A stretch of 64,000 bases of DNA, taken from NCBI GenBank assembly GCA_963715455.1, contig OY970245.1:558001-622000 (forward strand), given 5' to 3'. Below the pieces are notes generated by a model. The model worked only from the letters and a program-made list of their open reading frames with translations. It had not been told where the DNA came from and ran no database searches. Shown in pieces: positions 24,434-33,392 of this stretch. This DNA comes from VRUE01 sp963715455 (lineage in GTDB: Bacteria; Actinomycetota; Thermoleophilia; Solirubrobacterales; 70-9). The position numbers were made by a program, and so were the translations under genes. The first letter of the stretch is position 1. Every line of letters begins with the position of its first letter.

Positions 24434-24667
24434 ATGCCACAGCTTCTCGTACGCAACATCGAGAGCGAGGTCGTTCGCGAGCTGAAGCTGCGCGCTGCCA
24501 GGCATGGGCGCTCAGCCGAGGCGGAGCACCGGGAGATCCTCCGCGCCGCGCTGCGCCAGCCGGGATCGCCCGTCTCCCTGAAGCAACTCCTGCTCGAGAT
24601 GCCCAACGTCGGCGACGATCGCGACTTCGAACGGCCGCTCGACCGGGGGCGCGCGGTCGAGCTGTGA
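24434..24667 (+). CDS. FitA-like ribbon-helix-helix antitoxin
   Basis: 77 residues from ATG 24434. The strand MPQLLVRNIESEVVREL and the helix pair LKLRAARHGRSAEAEHREIL are the classic FitA/Arc-type DNA-binding fold. The C-terminus (about 45-77) would wrap the toxin. Upstream codons from 24401 are unlike the family. Its stop overlaps the toxin GTG start by 4 bp, giving a coupled type II toxin-antitoxin pair that should autorepress as a complex. Confidence 0.9.
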   Translation: MPQLLVRNIESEVVRELKLRAARHGRSAEAEHREILRAALRQPGSPVSLKQLLLEMPNVGDDRDFERPLDRGRAVEL

Positions 24668-25080
24668 GCTACCTGATCGATACGAACGTCATCTCCGAGT
24701 TGCGCAAGGGGGAGCGAGCCGACCGCAATGTCGCCGTCTGGTTCTCCGGCCTCGCCGACGAGGAGGTCTACCTCAGCGTCCTCACCCTGGGGGAGATCCG
24801 CAGGGGCATCGAGAGCATCAGACGGAGAGACGCGCCGGCGGCCGCGGCGCTGGAAAGCTGGCTGGGCCGGATCTCGGATTTGCACCGCGAGCGGATCATC
24901 CCCCTCGATCGAGCGATCGCCGAAGAGTGGGGCCGGATGAACGTGCCCGATCCCCTGCCGGTCGTCGACGGGCTGCTCGCGGCTACCGCGAAGCTGACCG
25001 GTCTGACGCTCGCCACCCGCAACACCACCGACGTCGCTCGCTGTGGGCTAAGCCTCTTCAACCCCTTCAAATCCTCATAG
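24664..25080 (+). CDS. FitB/VapC-type PIN-domain toxin
   Basis: 138 residues, GTG start. The PIN nuclease acidic residues are visible: Asp in YLIDTNVISEL, Glu in LTLGEIRRGIE, Asp in LPVVDGLLAATA, and the last acidic/polar position in LATRNTTDVAR. These enzymes cleave specific RNAs when the antitoxin is lost. The gene ends about 25 bp before the SOS box of the imuB gene. Confidence 0.92.
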   Translation: MSYLIDTNVISELRKGERADRNVAVWFSGLADEEVYLSVLTLGEIRRGIESIRRRDAPAAAALESWLGRISDLHRERIIPLDRAIAEEWGRMNVPDPLPVVDGLLAATAKLTGLTLATRNTTDVARCGLSLFNPFKSS

Positions 25081-25105
25081 CCCCCTTGACCTGACCGGGG
25101 TTCAT

Positions 25106-25125
25106 ATACGAACATATGTTCGTAT
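25106..25125 (+). promoter_or_regulatory. LexA (SOS) box
   Basis: ATACGAACATATGTTCGTAT is a perfect 20-bp palindrome containing GAAC-N4-GTTC, the LexA operator of Gram-positive bacteria. It overlaps the ATG (25124) of the imuB-like gene, so repressor binding would block both transcription and access to the start. TTGACC lies at 25085-25090. Confidence 0.9.
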
Positions 25126-26104
25126 GGAGGTCGTCTGTGCCCTGATTCCCGATTCCGCCCTCGCTGATCCAGTCGAGGCCGCTGAGCTGACAGAGCGGCT
25201 GCTGCGCGGGTTGGAGGGGATTGGGGCAGCGGTCGAGGCGGAGCGCACTGGGGAGGCGTACTTCGCGCTCGACGGCTTGCGCGGCCTCTATGAGGGAGAG
25301 GGAGACGGGGTGCTGGCGGCGGCCCGCGCTGCGGTAGGCCAGGAGGCCCGGATCGGGACCGGGAGGACCCGCTTCGGGGCCTGGCTTGCGGCCAGCAAGT
25401 GTCGCTCGCCAGCACCCGTCTCGACCCTGACCGGATGGGTCGAGCTGTCGGAGCGGGAGGCGCGCCGCATGGTGGAGACGCTCGAGCGGCTCGGGATCTC
25501 CACCCTCGATGCGCTGTCGGCGCTCCCCGACGATCGGGTGGCGGACCGCTTCGGCGCGCCCGGCCTGCGCGCCCTGCACCTCGCCCGTGGTGAGGACTCG
25601 CCGCTGCGCCCGCGCTCCCCGCACGAGGAGCTGGTCGCCGAGGTCGAGCTGCCCGAGGGCATCGCCGGCGGCCAGCTCGAGCGTGCCCTGGAGCTGCTCG
25701 TCGACCGCTTGCTCGCCGCCCCCGAGCGACGCGGGCGGACCGTGCTGGGGCTGCGCCTCGGCGCCCTGCTCAGCGCCGGTGGCAGCTGGAGCGTCGACCA
25801 GGGCCTCGGCCGACCGAGCGCCGCGGCCCGCACCCTGCGCACCGTGCTGGCGCCGCGCCTGGAGGCGCTGCCCGGCCCGGTCTCCGCCCTGCGCTTGCGG
25901 GCGCTTGGCCTCGGTCTGCCGATCGGCGATCAGCTGGAGCTCTCGGTCCGCGGCGCCGAGCATCGCCGCAGCCGTCTCGGGGCGGCGATCCGCGAGGTGC
26001 GCAGCGCCCAGGGCGCCGAAGCGCTGCTCGAGGTCCTCCCGCTCGACTCCGCCTCTCGCCTGCCCGAGCGCTGGGCGGCCCTCACGCCAAGCGTGAGCCG
26101 ATGA
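25124..26104 (+). CDS. imuB: ImuB-like Y-family polymerase homologue, N-terminally shortened
   Basis: 326 residues. Residues 25 onward (LLRGLEGIGAAVEAERTGEA, FALDGLRGLYEG, RFGAWLAAS, LERLGISTLDALSALPDDRV) align with the palm-to-little-finger region of ImuB, the catalytically inactive Y-family protein that links DnaE2 to the clamp. ImuB proteins usually have some 90-100 residues before this point. Here they are replaced by a short leader, MEVVCALIPDSALADP. The LexA box sits on the start, consistent with damage-induced expression. The partner genes (DUF6504 and dnaE2) are 1.4 kb downstream, separated by an inverted ATPase gene. Confidence 0.8.
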   Translation: MEVVCALIPDSALADPVEAAELTERLLRGLEGIGAAVEAERTGEAYFALDGLRGLYEGEGDGVLAAARAAVGQEARIGTGRTRFGAWLAASKCRSPAPVSTLTGWVELSEREARRMVETLERLGISTLDALSALPDDRVADRFGAPGLRALHLARGEDSPLRPRSPHEELVAEVELPEGIAGGQLERALELLVDRLLAAPERRGRTVLGLRLGALLSAGGSWSVDQGLGRPSAAARTLRTVLAPRLEALPGPVSALRLRALGLGLPIGDQLELSVRGAEHRRSRLGAAIREVRSAQGAEALLEVLPLDSASRLPERWAALTPSVSR

Positions 26105-26130
26105 GCCCTGATTCGGAAGCAACACTCCCG

Positions 26131-27411
26131 CTAAGGGCCCAGAAGCGCGGCGGGGACGACCGCGATCCCATCTCTGCGGCGGTAGGCCTCGCTGCCGGTG
26201 GTGACGAGCACGGCGTCGATCAGCTCGTCGCCGATCCGATCTGCCAACCAGCGCAGATGACGGGTGTCGCGATCGGAGACGTCACGGGCGAGCTTGACCT
26301 CGATCGCGACGACTCGCCCGTCGGTCCGCTCGACGATCAGATCGATCTCATGCCGCCCACCGGCGGTGCGCAGATGCTTGACCGTGGCCTCGGCGGCTTG
26401 CGCATAGGTACGCACGGACAGCGCCACCAGCGACTCGAAAAGAGCGCCGAGCAGCGTTCCGTCCCGGGGGAGGGGAGGGCCCGCCTCGCGACCTTCGAGC
26501 AGCGCATCCCCATCGACGCCGAGCAGCCGCGCAGCCAGGGCGGGATCCGCGAGCTGATGCTTGGGGGGGGAGGAGAGGCGGGAGATCCGGTTGCGCGTCG
26601 GCAGCCAGGCCTCGACCGGGTCGAGGATCCAGAGTCGTTCGAGCACGTCGCGATAGGGAAGCGTGGTGGACTTTGCCGGCTTGTCGCCATGCCCGGCGGT
26701 GGCAGCATCGCGGATTGTCTCGAACGAAGCGCTGGTCGAGGACGCGGCTGCGTAGGCGGCCATCCAGCGCCGCAACGTGGCTGGGTCCCGGATGTTGTGC
26801 CCGAGCTCCTCGAAGTCGCGGTCGACGATCCGCGCGAGGTAGCCATCGAGCTGGCCGCGGAGGGCGCGGCCGGACAACGATCGCAGCCCCGGAAAGCCAG
26901 AGGAGACGATCTCCCGCACGTATTCCTCGAGCCCAGTCGGGCAGGTCCCAGAGAGGCCCGGCCGCCCTCCCTTCAAGAGCTGAGAGAGGCTGACGCTCGG
27001 CGTAGCCAGGCCGCGCTCGGAGAGCGCCAGCGGGCGCATGCGCAGGCTGAGGATGCGGGCCGCGCCGGAGTGAGAGCCGCGTGCCGCGGGACGCGAAGAG
27101 CCCGTCAGCAGGAAGCTGCCCGGAGAGGCGCCGGCGTCCACTGCCCGTCTGACGAGGTCCCAGGTCTCCGGCAGGTACTGCCACTCGTCGATCAGCACCG
27201 GGGGATCTCCCTCGAGCAGGCGAGCCGGGTCGGCGACAGCGATGCTGCGCTGGCCCGGGTCATCGAGCTCGCGCACGCTCTTCGCGCGCCGCGCCGCCGT
27301 GGCGGTCTTGCCGACGCCCTTCGCTCCCTCGATCGCCAACGCAGTAACCGACTGCATCAGCTCGCTCAGCTCCGCGTCTACGACTCGGGGCGCGTATACA
27401 AGGGTCTTCAT
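26131..27411 (-). CDS. AAA_14/DUF4143 ATPase
   Basis: 426 residues from ATG 27411. The AAA domain has Walker A GAKGVGKTATA and Walker B PVLIDEWQYLP, followed by a sensor-like LLTGSS. The DUF4143 C-terminal region has RHEIDLIVERTDGRVVAIEV with a following Lys, an ExK-type arrangement as in PD-(D/E)XK folds. Such ATPases are common accessory genes of unknown role and often sit in mobile regions. It lies antisense inside the imuB-dnaE2 cassette and ends 26 bp from imuB. A TTG at 27435 is an alternative start. CCATTTTGCA occurs twice near its start (27425-27434 and 27471-27480). Confidence 0.88.
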   Translation of the reverse strand: MKTLVYAPRVVDAELSELMQSVTALAIEGAKGVGKTATAARRAKSVRELDDPGQRSIAVADPARLLEGDPPVLIDEWQYLPETWDLVRRAVDAGASPGSFLLTGSSRPAARGSHSGAARILSLRMRPLALSERGLATPSVSLSQLLKGGRPGLSGTCPTGLEEYVREIVSSGFPGLRSLSGRALRGQLDGYLARIVDRDFEELGHNIRDPATLRRWMAAYAAASSTSASFETIRDAATAGHGDKPAKSTTLPYRDVLERLWILDPVEAWLPTRNRISRLSSPPKHQLADPALAARLLGVDGDALLEGREAGPPLPRDGTLLGALFESLVALSVRTYAQAAEATVKHLRTAGGRHEIDLIVERTDGRVVAIEVKLARDVSDRDTRHLRWLADRIGDELIDAVLVTTGSEAYRRRDGIAVVPAALLGP

Positions 27412-27506
27412 TCTAGGAAGACTACCATTTTGCAATCTTTTAGACTTCTATTCTGCCCAGAGCTAGAAGCCCATTTTGCAGCTTCTTGCCAGCTAAGAGG
27501 CTGGCG

Positions 27507-27758
27507 ATGAGTCCCGGCCTGCGACGGTTGTACGTGCCCCAGCGAGTGGCGGTTGAGGCCTCGCCAGAGCGGGGCGAGCCGCAGACGGTGGAGGGGATCG
27601 CGGTCGAGGCGGTGCGTGAGGAGTGGGTAGTCGAAGACCGCTGGTGGACATCGCGGCCCCTGGGCCGCCACTACTTCGAGTTGGTCTTGGCCGACGGGCG
27701 CGACGTGGTCGTCTTCCGCAGCCTGCGCAGCGGCCGCTGGTACCGGCAACGGGCCTGA
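27507..27758 (+). CDS. DUF6504-type small protein of the mutagenesis cassette
   Basis: 83 residues from ATG 27507. The sequence (GIAVEAVREEWVVEDRWWTS, then HYFELVLADGRDVVVFRSLR) matches the small protein found between imuB and dnaE2 in many actinobacteria. It is predicted to be a small beta-barrel and has no known activity. Its stop overlaps the dnaE2 start (TGATG), so the two genes are coupled. Confidence 0.82.
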   Translation: MSPGLRRLYVPQRVAVEASPERGEPQTVEGIAVEAVREEWVVEDRWWTSRPLGRHYFELVLADGRDVVVFRSLRSGRWYRQRA

Positions 27759-30700
27759 TGGCGGTCGCCGCTCCATACATAGAGCTGCACGCCCACTCGG
27801 CTTTCTCCTTCCTCGACGGGGCTTCGACGCCGGCGGAGCTGGTGGGGGCCGCGGCGGAGCTGGGGTATCCGGCGATGGGGCTGACCGACCATGACGGGGT
27901 GTGGGGGTCGATGGAGTTCGTTCATGCGTGCAGGGGACTCGGGATCAAGGGGATCACTGGAGCGGAGTTGACGGTGGGGGTTGGGCCGGCGGGTCCTGTC
28001 GCCGCAGGGGACCCACCCTCCGGTAGCTACGTTCACCTGACACTTCTGGTCCAGGATGGTGTCGGTTACCGAAACCTTTGCCGGCTGATCACAGCTGCTC
28101 ATTCCCATACCCGAGACAACACGGCGCGCTCAGCCGAACGGCCTTGGGTGAGCTTGGGACAGCTCGAAGCGCACGCCGAGGGTCTGATTTGCCTCTCGGG
28201 GTGCGCGGGGGAGGGGGCGGTGGCCGGCGCCTTCGAGCGGGGGGAGGTTGCGGTGGGGGCTGAGCTGGCGCGGCGATTGCTCACGACCTTCGGTCGCGGT
28301 CGCTTCCGCGTCGAGCTGCAGCGGCCCTACTGGCGGCGTGACCGGGCGAGGAATCGCTGGCTGGCGGGGCTGGCCGAGCGGCTTGGGATCCCCTGTGTCG
28401 CCACCGGCAACGTCCACTGCCATGCTCGCCAGCGGGCACACCTGCAAGATGCCTTTGTTGCCGTGCGGCTGGGCATGACGCTGGAGGAGTCCGAGCCGCG
28501 CCGGCGCGGCAATCGCTCCTCGGCGCTGACCTCTCCCCAGAAGATGGCCGAACGCTTCGTCGAGTACCCCGCGGCCGTCGCCGAGACCCTGCACCTTGCC
28601 GAGCGCCTTGAGTTCGACCTCGGCACGCAGCTCGGTTACCGCTACCCGCGCGAAGGCGATGCCGATGCCGACCGCGAGCTGGCAGAGGTCTGCCGCACGC
28701 TGCTGGCCGGGCGCTACACCGGCTCGCAGTACCGCCGCGAAGCGGAGGCGCGCCTCGAGGACGAGCTGCGCACGATCCGCGCCCTCGGCCTCTCCGGTTT
28801 CTTCCTCCTGCACCGCGACCTGTTGGAGCTGGCCCGCGACGTGGCGGTGGAGGTGCGCGGCCGCGGCTCGATGCGTTCCATCCTGCCGCCCGGCCGCGGC
28901 CGCGGTTCCAGCGTCAGCTCGATCGTCTGCTACCTGACCGGCCTCTCCCATATCGACCCGGTGGAGAACGGCCTCTTCTCCGGCCGCTTCCTCAACGAGG
29001 AGGTGGGCAAGGAGTTCGAGGCGACGATGCCCGACATCGACCTCGACTTTCCCCGCGACATCCGCGAGAAGCTCATTCCCCGCGTGCACGAGCGCTACGG
29101 CGGCGACCACTCGGCCTTGGTCGCCGCCTTCCCCACCTACCGACCGCGCGGCGCCGTACGTGACCTCGGCAAGGCGCTGGGCCTCCCACCGGCGGAGATC
29201 GAACGGGTGGCTGGCATGGTCGGCTTCCACGAGCGCAAGGGGGAGGTCGAGAAGGACGTCGTGGCGGCAATCGGCGCCGAGCGCGTTGCCTCGCCGCGCT
29301 GGCAGCAGCTGCTGGAGCTCTGCAAGGAGGCGATGGGTCTGCCCCGCCACGCTTCGCAACACCCCGGCGGCATGGTGATCTCGACCCGCCCTCTGATCGA
29401 CGTCTGCCCGGTGGTGCCGGCGGCGATGGAGGGGCGGCAGATCATCCAGTGGGACAAGGACTCCTGTTCTGACGCAGGCTTGCTCAAGATCGACCTGCTC
29501 GGGCTGGGCATGCTCTCCGCGGTCGAGCGCTGCGTCGAGGAAGTTGGGCGCACGCGGGGCAAGCCACTCGACCTCTCGCGCATCCCCTACGACGACCCGG
29601 AGACCTTTCGCTCGATCCGTGCGGCCGAGACCACCGGCGTCTTCCAGATCGAGAGTCGCGCCCAGATGCAGATGCTGCCCCGCACGCTGCCCGAGGACCT
29701 CGACGACCTCACCGTGCAGGTGGCGCTGGTCCGCCCCGGCCCGATCCAGGGCGGCGCCGTCCACCCATATATAGAGCGGCGCAAGCGATTACGCGAAGAC
29801 CCGGGCTTCGAGGTCCCCTATGAGCATCCATTGCTCGAGCCGGTGCTCGAGGACACCCTGGGCACGATCGTCTTCCAGGAGCAGGTGCTCGAAGTGTCCC
29901 GTGCCTTGGCCGGCTTCAGCCCCGCGCAGGCGGAGAGCCTGCGCCGCTCGATGAGCCGCAAGCGCTCCGAGGAGGAGATGCGCCGCCACCATGACGCCTT
30001 TGTTGACGGGGCGCGGGCGAAGGGGGTCCCGGCGGGGACCGCGGAGCGCGTCTGGGAGCAGATCCAGGGTTTCTCCGGCTTCGGTTTCCCCAAGGCGCAC
30101 TCGGCCGCCTTCGGCCTGCTCGCCTATCAGTCGGCCTGGTTGCGCATCCACCGCGCCCCCGAGTTCCTCTGCGCGCTGCTTAACGAGCAGCCGATGGGCT
30201 TCTACCCGCCCGACGCCCTCGTCCACGAGGCTCAGCGCCGCGGGGTGCGCCTCGCCAGCCCTGACGCCAACCGCAGCCGCGTGCTCTGCCACGTCGAGCG
30301 GGTGCGTGACGAACTGACCGTGCGCATCGGCCTCGGCTACGTCAAGGGAGCGCGCGAGGAGGAGATGAAGAGCCTGGTCGCAGAGCGCGAAAGCGGCGGC
30401 GAGTACCGGGGGATCGCCGACATCGCCTCGCGCTCGGGGGTGGGGCGGGACGGCCTCGAGCGGCTTGCCTGGGCGGGGGTGCTGGACGCTCTTGTCGGGG
30501 CGGGGAGTACCGGCACATCTCCGGGTGATCGACGAAAAGCGCTTTGGGAGGCAGGTGGCGCCGGTGTCGGAGTGAGCCACGACGGGGATCTGCAGATGGC
30601 CCTGCCGCTCGAGCCGCCGCGCGCGCCGCGGCTCGAGCCCCTCAGCGAGTGGCGGCGAGTGATCGCCGACTACCGCTCGATCGGCATGACCCTCGACGAG

Positions 30701-31141
30701 CACCCGATGGGGCTGCTGCGCGACGAGCTCGCCGCCGAGATCCTGCGCAGCTCCGACCTGGAGAAGACCGATAGCGGCGCGCTCGTCGAGGTGGCCGGCA
30801 TGGTCGTCGCCCGCCAGCGCCCCCAGACCGCCAAAGGGGTGGTCTTCATGCTGCTCGAGGACGAGTGCGGCACGGTCAACCTGATCGTCCCGCCCGCTGT
30901 CTACGAGCGCTGCCGCGCCGCGGTGCGCGCCGCCCCTTTGGTGCGCGCCAAGGGCCGGCTCGAGCGCCAGGAAGGCACGACCAACGTGCTCGTCAGCGAG
31001 GTGGTCGAGCTGACACGCTCCGTAGCGAAACCCAAGAGAGAGTCGACTAAGCACCCGCCGCGCCGGCGCATCCGCGAGCGCGCTGTCGCCGAGCTGCGCG
31101 CCGTGGCTCCCGCCGGCCACAGCTTCGGCCGGCGCCGCTAG
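27758..31141 (+). CDS. dnaE2: Error-prone DNA polymerase III alpha subunit
   Basis: 1127 residues from ATG 27758. The PHP domain starts at once (IELHAHSAFSFLDGAS, LTDHDG). The C-family palm has catalytic PDIDLDFP at 425-432. PHASQHPGG and QWDKDSCSDAGLLKIDLLGL follow, then the fingers and a helix-hairpin-helix region. A C-terminal OB fold (VEVAGMVVARQRPQTAKGVV) completes it; the tail lacks the clamp/tau-binding extension of DnaE1. DnaE2 performs translesion synthesis with ImuB after DNA damage. The stop codon overlaps that of the convergent HxlR gene on the palindrome CTAG. Confidence 0.96.
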   Translation: MAVAAPYIELHAHSAFSFLDGASTPAELVGAAAELGYPAMGLTDHDGVWGSMEFVHACRGLGIKGITGAELTVGVGPAGPVAAGDPPSGSYVHLTLLVQDGVGYRNLCRLITAAHSHTRDNTARSAERPWVSLGQLEAHAEGLICLSGCAGEGAVAGAFERGEVAVGAELARRLLTTFGRGRFRVELQRPYWRRDRARNRWLAGLAERLGIPCVATGNVHCHARQRAHLQDAFVAVRLGMTLEESEPRRRGNRSSALTSPQKMAERFVEYPAAVAETLHLAERLEFDLGTQLGYRYPREGDADADRELAEVCRTLLAGRYTGSQYRREAEARLEDELRTIRALGLSGFFLLHRDLLELARDVAVEVRGRGSMRSILPPGRGRGSSVSSIVCYLTGLSHIDPVENGLFSGRFLNEEVGKEFEATMPDIDLDFPRDIREKLIPRVHERYGGDHSALVAAFPTYRPRGAVRDLGKALGLPPAEIERVAGMVGFHERKGEVEKDVVAAIGAERVASPRWQQLLELCKEAMGLPRHASQHPGGMVISTRPLIDVCPVVPAAMEGRQIIQWDKDSCSDAGLLKIDLLGLGMLSAVERCVEEVGRTRGKPLDLSRIPYDDPETFRSIRAAETTGVFQIESRAQMQMLPRTLPEDLDDLTVQVALVRPGPIQGGAVHPYIERRKRLREDPGFEVPYEHPLLEPVLEDTLGTIVFQEQVLEVSRALAGFSPAQAESLRRSMSRKRSEEEMRRHHDAFVDGARAKGVPAGTAERVWEQIQGFSGFGFPKAHSAAFGLLAYQSAWLRIHRAPEFLCALLNEQPMGFYPPDALVHEAQRRGVRLASPDANRSRVLCHVERVRDELTVRIGLGYVKGAREEEMKSLVAERESGGEYRGIADIASRSGVGRDGLERLAWAGVLDALVGAGSTGTSPGDRRKALWEAGGAGVGVSHDGDLQMALPLEPPRAPRLEPLSEWRRVIADYRSIGMTLDEHPMGLLRDELAAEILRSSDLEKTDSGALVEVAGMVVARQRPQTAKGVVFMLLEDECGTVNLIVPPAVYERCRAAVRAAPLVRAKGRLERQEGTTNVLVSEVVELTRSVAKPKRESTKHPPRRRIRERAVAELRAVAPAGHSFGRRR

Positions 31142-31830
31142 GCCGCCTGCAGCTCCTCGACCTCCGCGCACTTGCACGGCTCGGGCATCGGGAAGAGGCG
31201 CAGGAAGCGCTTGGCGGCCGCCTTGCCGCCTTTGATCTCGGCGGCGCCGGAGGCGATCACCTCGTCGAGGGGAAGCTGGCCGCTGAGGATCGCGGCGAGG
31301 GTAGGGGCGTCGGCGACGGCGATCGTTGCGCTGGGCTCGGCGGTCGTCTCGCGGCCGAGTGCCAGCTCACCGCTGGAGATAGCGACGTTGAAACGCTCCT
31401 CGCCGATGCGCAGCTCGTAGCTCGCCTCCAGATCGCCGGCCGCCTCGGCGTCGAAGAGCGAGCCGAGGGCGAGGACGATCGAGTCGGTGTTGATCTCCTG
31501 CGATTCCGGCGGGATCGGCGAGCGGGCGCCCCAGGCGCCGAGCTTGGTGACGACCGGCTCCAGCTCGCGGCCCCACTCGGTCAGCTCGTAGACCGAGGAG
31601 CCGTAGGGCGGCGGCAGCTTGCGCTTGCGCACGACCGCGCCCGCTTCGAGCTCGCGCAGCCGCTCTGCAAGGATGTTGGGGCTGGCGTGTGGCAAGCCGG
31701 CGCGCAGGTCGGTGAAGCGCTTTGGGCCGAGCAGCAGCTCGCGGACGACGAGCAGCGCCCAGCGCTCGCCCACTAGGTCGAGGGCATGAGCGAAGCGACA
31801 GGCCTCTCCGTATGTGCGCTTGCTTCCCAT
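31138..31830 (-). CDS. HxlR-family regulator with C-terminal SCP2-like domain
   Basis: 230 residues from ATG 31830 (MGSKRTYGEACRFAHALDLV). The HxlR winged helix covers about 5-105 (GERWALLVVRELLLGPKRF, NILAERLRELEAGAVV, and VYELTEWGRELEPV). The C-terminal 100 residues (ISSGELALGRETTAEPSATI, ILSGQLPLDEVIASGAAEIK) resemble SCP2 sterol-carrier folds, which probably bind a lipophilic ligand. Divergent from the MFS exporter; the palindrome between them is the likely operator. Confidence 0.85.
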   Translation of the reverse strand: MGSKRTYGEACRFAHALDLVGERWALLVVRELLLGPKRFTDLRAGLPHASPNILAERLRELEAGAVVRKRKLPPPYGSSVYELTEWGRELEPVVTKLGAWGARSPIPPESQEINTDSIVLALGSLFDAEAAGDLEASYELRIGEERFNVAISSGELALGRETTAEPSATIAVADAPTLAAILSGQLPLDEVIASGAAEIKGGKAAAKRFLRLFPMPEPCKCAEVEELQAA

Positions 31831-31865
31831 TGGCAAAGGAATTCTATGCGCATTGATACAAGTTT

Positions 31866-31881
31866 GCAACTAGCTAGTTGC
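31866..31881. promoter_or_regulatory. Palindromic operator between HxlR and MFS genes
   Basis: GCAACTAGCTAGTTGC is a perfect 16-bp palindrome centred between the divergent starts at 31830 and 31911. A related half (TTGCTAGT) follows at 31895-31902. It probably binds the HxlR-type protein. Confidence 0.65.
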
Positions 31882-31910
31882 TTTTCTGAACTATTTGCTA
31901 GTGTGTTCGC

Positions 31911-33392
31911 ATGAACGCGACTGCCGACGACCGCCGCTGGCTGGCGCTCTACGTGCTCTGCGCGGGGGTGTTGATGATCGTCCTCGACGTGACCATCGTC
32001 AACGTCGCCCTGCCGACGATCCAGGACAGCCTCGACTTCTCGCAGAGCGGGCTCACCTGGGTGGTCAACGCCTACCTGATTCCCTTCGGAGGGCTGCTGC
32101 TGCTCGCCGGCCGCCTTGGCGACCTGCTCGGCCAGCGCAAGATGTTCCTCATCGGCCTCGGGGTCTTCACCGCTGCTTCGCTGCTCTGCGCCGCCGCAGA
32201 GAACCAGGCGATGCTGATCAGCGGCCGTTTCCTCGCCGGCGTCGGCGGCGCGCTCTCCTCGGCCGTCGTCCTGGGCATGATCGTGACGATGTTCCCCAAC
32301 CCGCGCGAGCAGGCGAAAGCGATTGGGGTCTACGGCTTCGTCGCCTCGGCCGGGGGCTCGATCGGCCTGCTCGCCGGCGGCGCCTTGACGCAGGCGATCA
32401 ACTGGCACTGGATCTTCCTGATCAACCTGCCGATCGGCCTTGCCACCGCCTACGGCGCCCTGCGCCTGGTCGAGGGCAGGCCCGGCATCGGCTTCAAGGC
32501 CGGCGCGGACATCCCCGGCGCGGCCCTGATCACCAGCTCGCTGATGATCGGCGTCTACGCGATCCTCGGCGTCAACGAGCACGGTTGGGGCGCGGCGCAG
32601 ACGCTGCTCCTCAGCGCGGTCTCGCTCGTCCTCGGCGCCGCTTTCGTAGCCCGCCAGGCGCGGATCGAGAACCCGCTGATGCCGCTGCGCCTCTTCCGCT
32701 CGCGCAACGTCGTCGGCGCCAACATAATCCAGTCCTTCCTGGTCGCGGGCATGTTCGGCATGTTCTTCCTCGGCGCGCTGTACCTGCAACGGATCCTCAA
32801 GTACGACGCGCTTGAGGTCGGCCTCGCCTTCCTGCCGGCGACGATCGTCATGGGCACGCTCTCGCTCGGCTTCTCGGAAAAGCTGATCATGCGCTTCGGC
32901 CCGCGCAGAACGCTGATCCCCGGCGTGATCATCGTCGGCGTCGGGCTGCTGCTCTTCGCCCGCACTCCGGTGGACGGCAGCTACCTCACCGATCTGCTGG
33001 CGCCGATGGTGCTGATCGGCCTCGGGGTGGGAACAGCCTTCCCCGCGCTGATGACGCTGGCGATGTCCGGCGCGACGCAGGAGGACTCCGGGCTCGCCTC
33101 GGGCCTGGTCAACACCAGCATGCAGGTGGGCGGCGCGATCGGCCTCGCCGTGCTGGCCACGCTGGCGACCGAGCGCACCAGCAGTCAGATCGACGCCGGC
33201 GTCGGCCAGCTCGAGGCGCTCAACTCCGGCTACCACCTCGCCTACATCATCGGCGCGATCCTGGTCGGGATCGCCACGGTGATCGCGGTGACCGTGCTGC
33301 GCGAAGCACCCATGCCCTCACCCGAGGAGATGGCCGCCGAGCATGGGCAACCGAGCGAGCGTGAGCGCGAGCCGGCCTACTCCGAGGCCTGA
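31911..33392 (+). CDS. DHA2-type MFS drug exporter (EmrB/QacA family)
   Basis: 493 residues with about 14 transmembrane helices. Motif C-type and DHA2 motifs are seen: LDVTIVNVALPTIQ, WVVNAYLI, GRLGDLLGQRKMF, and GFVASAGGSIGLLAGG. Such transporters extrude hydrophobic drugs with proton antiport. It is divergent from the HxlR gene, which probably controls it in response to a substrate. Its 3' end overlaps the convergent sigma-factor gene by 16 bp. Confidence 0.92.
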   Translation: MNATADDRRWLALYVLCAGVLMIVLDVTIVNVALPTIQDSLDFSQSGLTWVVNAYLIPFGGLLLLAGRLGDLLGQRKMFLIGLGVFTAASLLCAAAENQAMLISGRFLAGVGGALSSAVVLGMIVTMFPNPREQAKAIGVYGFVASAGGSIGLLAGGALTQAINWHWIFLINLPIGLATAYGALRLVEGRPGIGFKAGADIPGAALITSSLMIGVYAILGVNEHGWGAAQTLLLSAVSLVLGAAFVARQARIENPLMPLRLFRSRNVVGANIIQSFLVAGMFGMFFLGALYLQRILKYDALEVGLAFLPATIVMGTLSLGFSEKLIMRFGPRRTLIPGVIIVGVGLLLFARTPVDGSYLTDLLAPMVLIGLGVGTAFPALMTLAMSGATQEDSGLASGLVNTSMQVGGAIGLAVLATLATERTSSQIDAGVGQLEALNSGYHLAYIIGAILVGIATVIAVTVLREAPMPSPEEMAAEHGQPSEREREPAYSEA

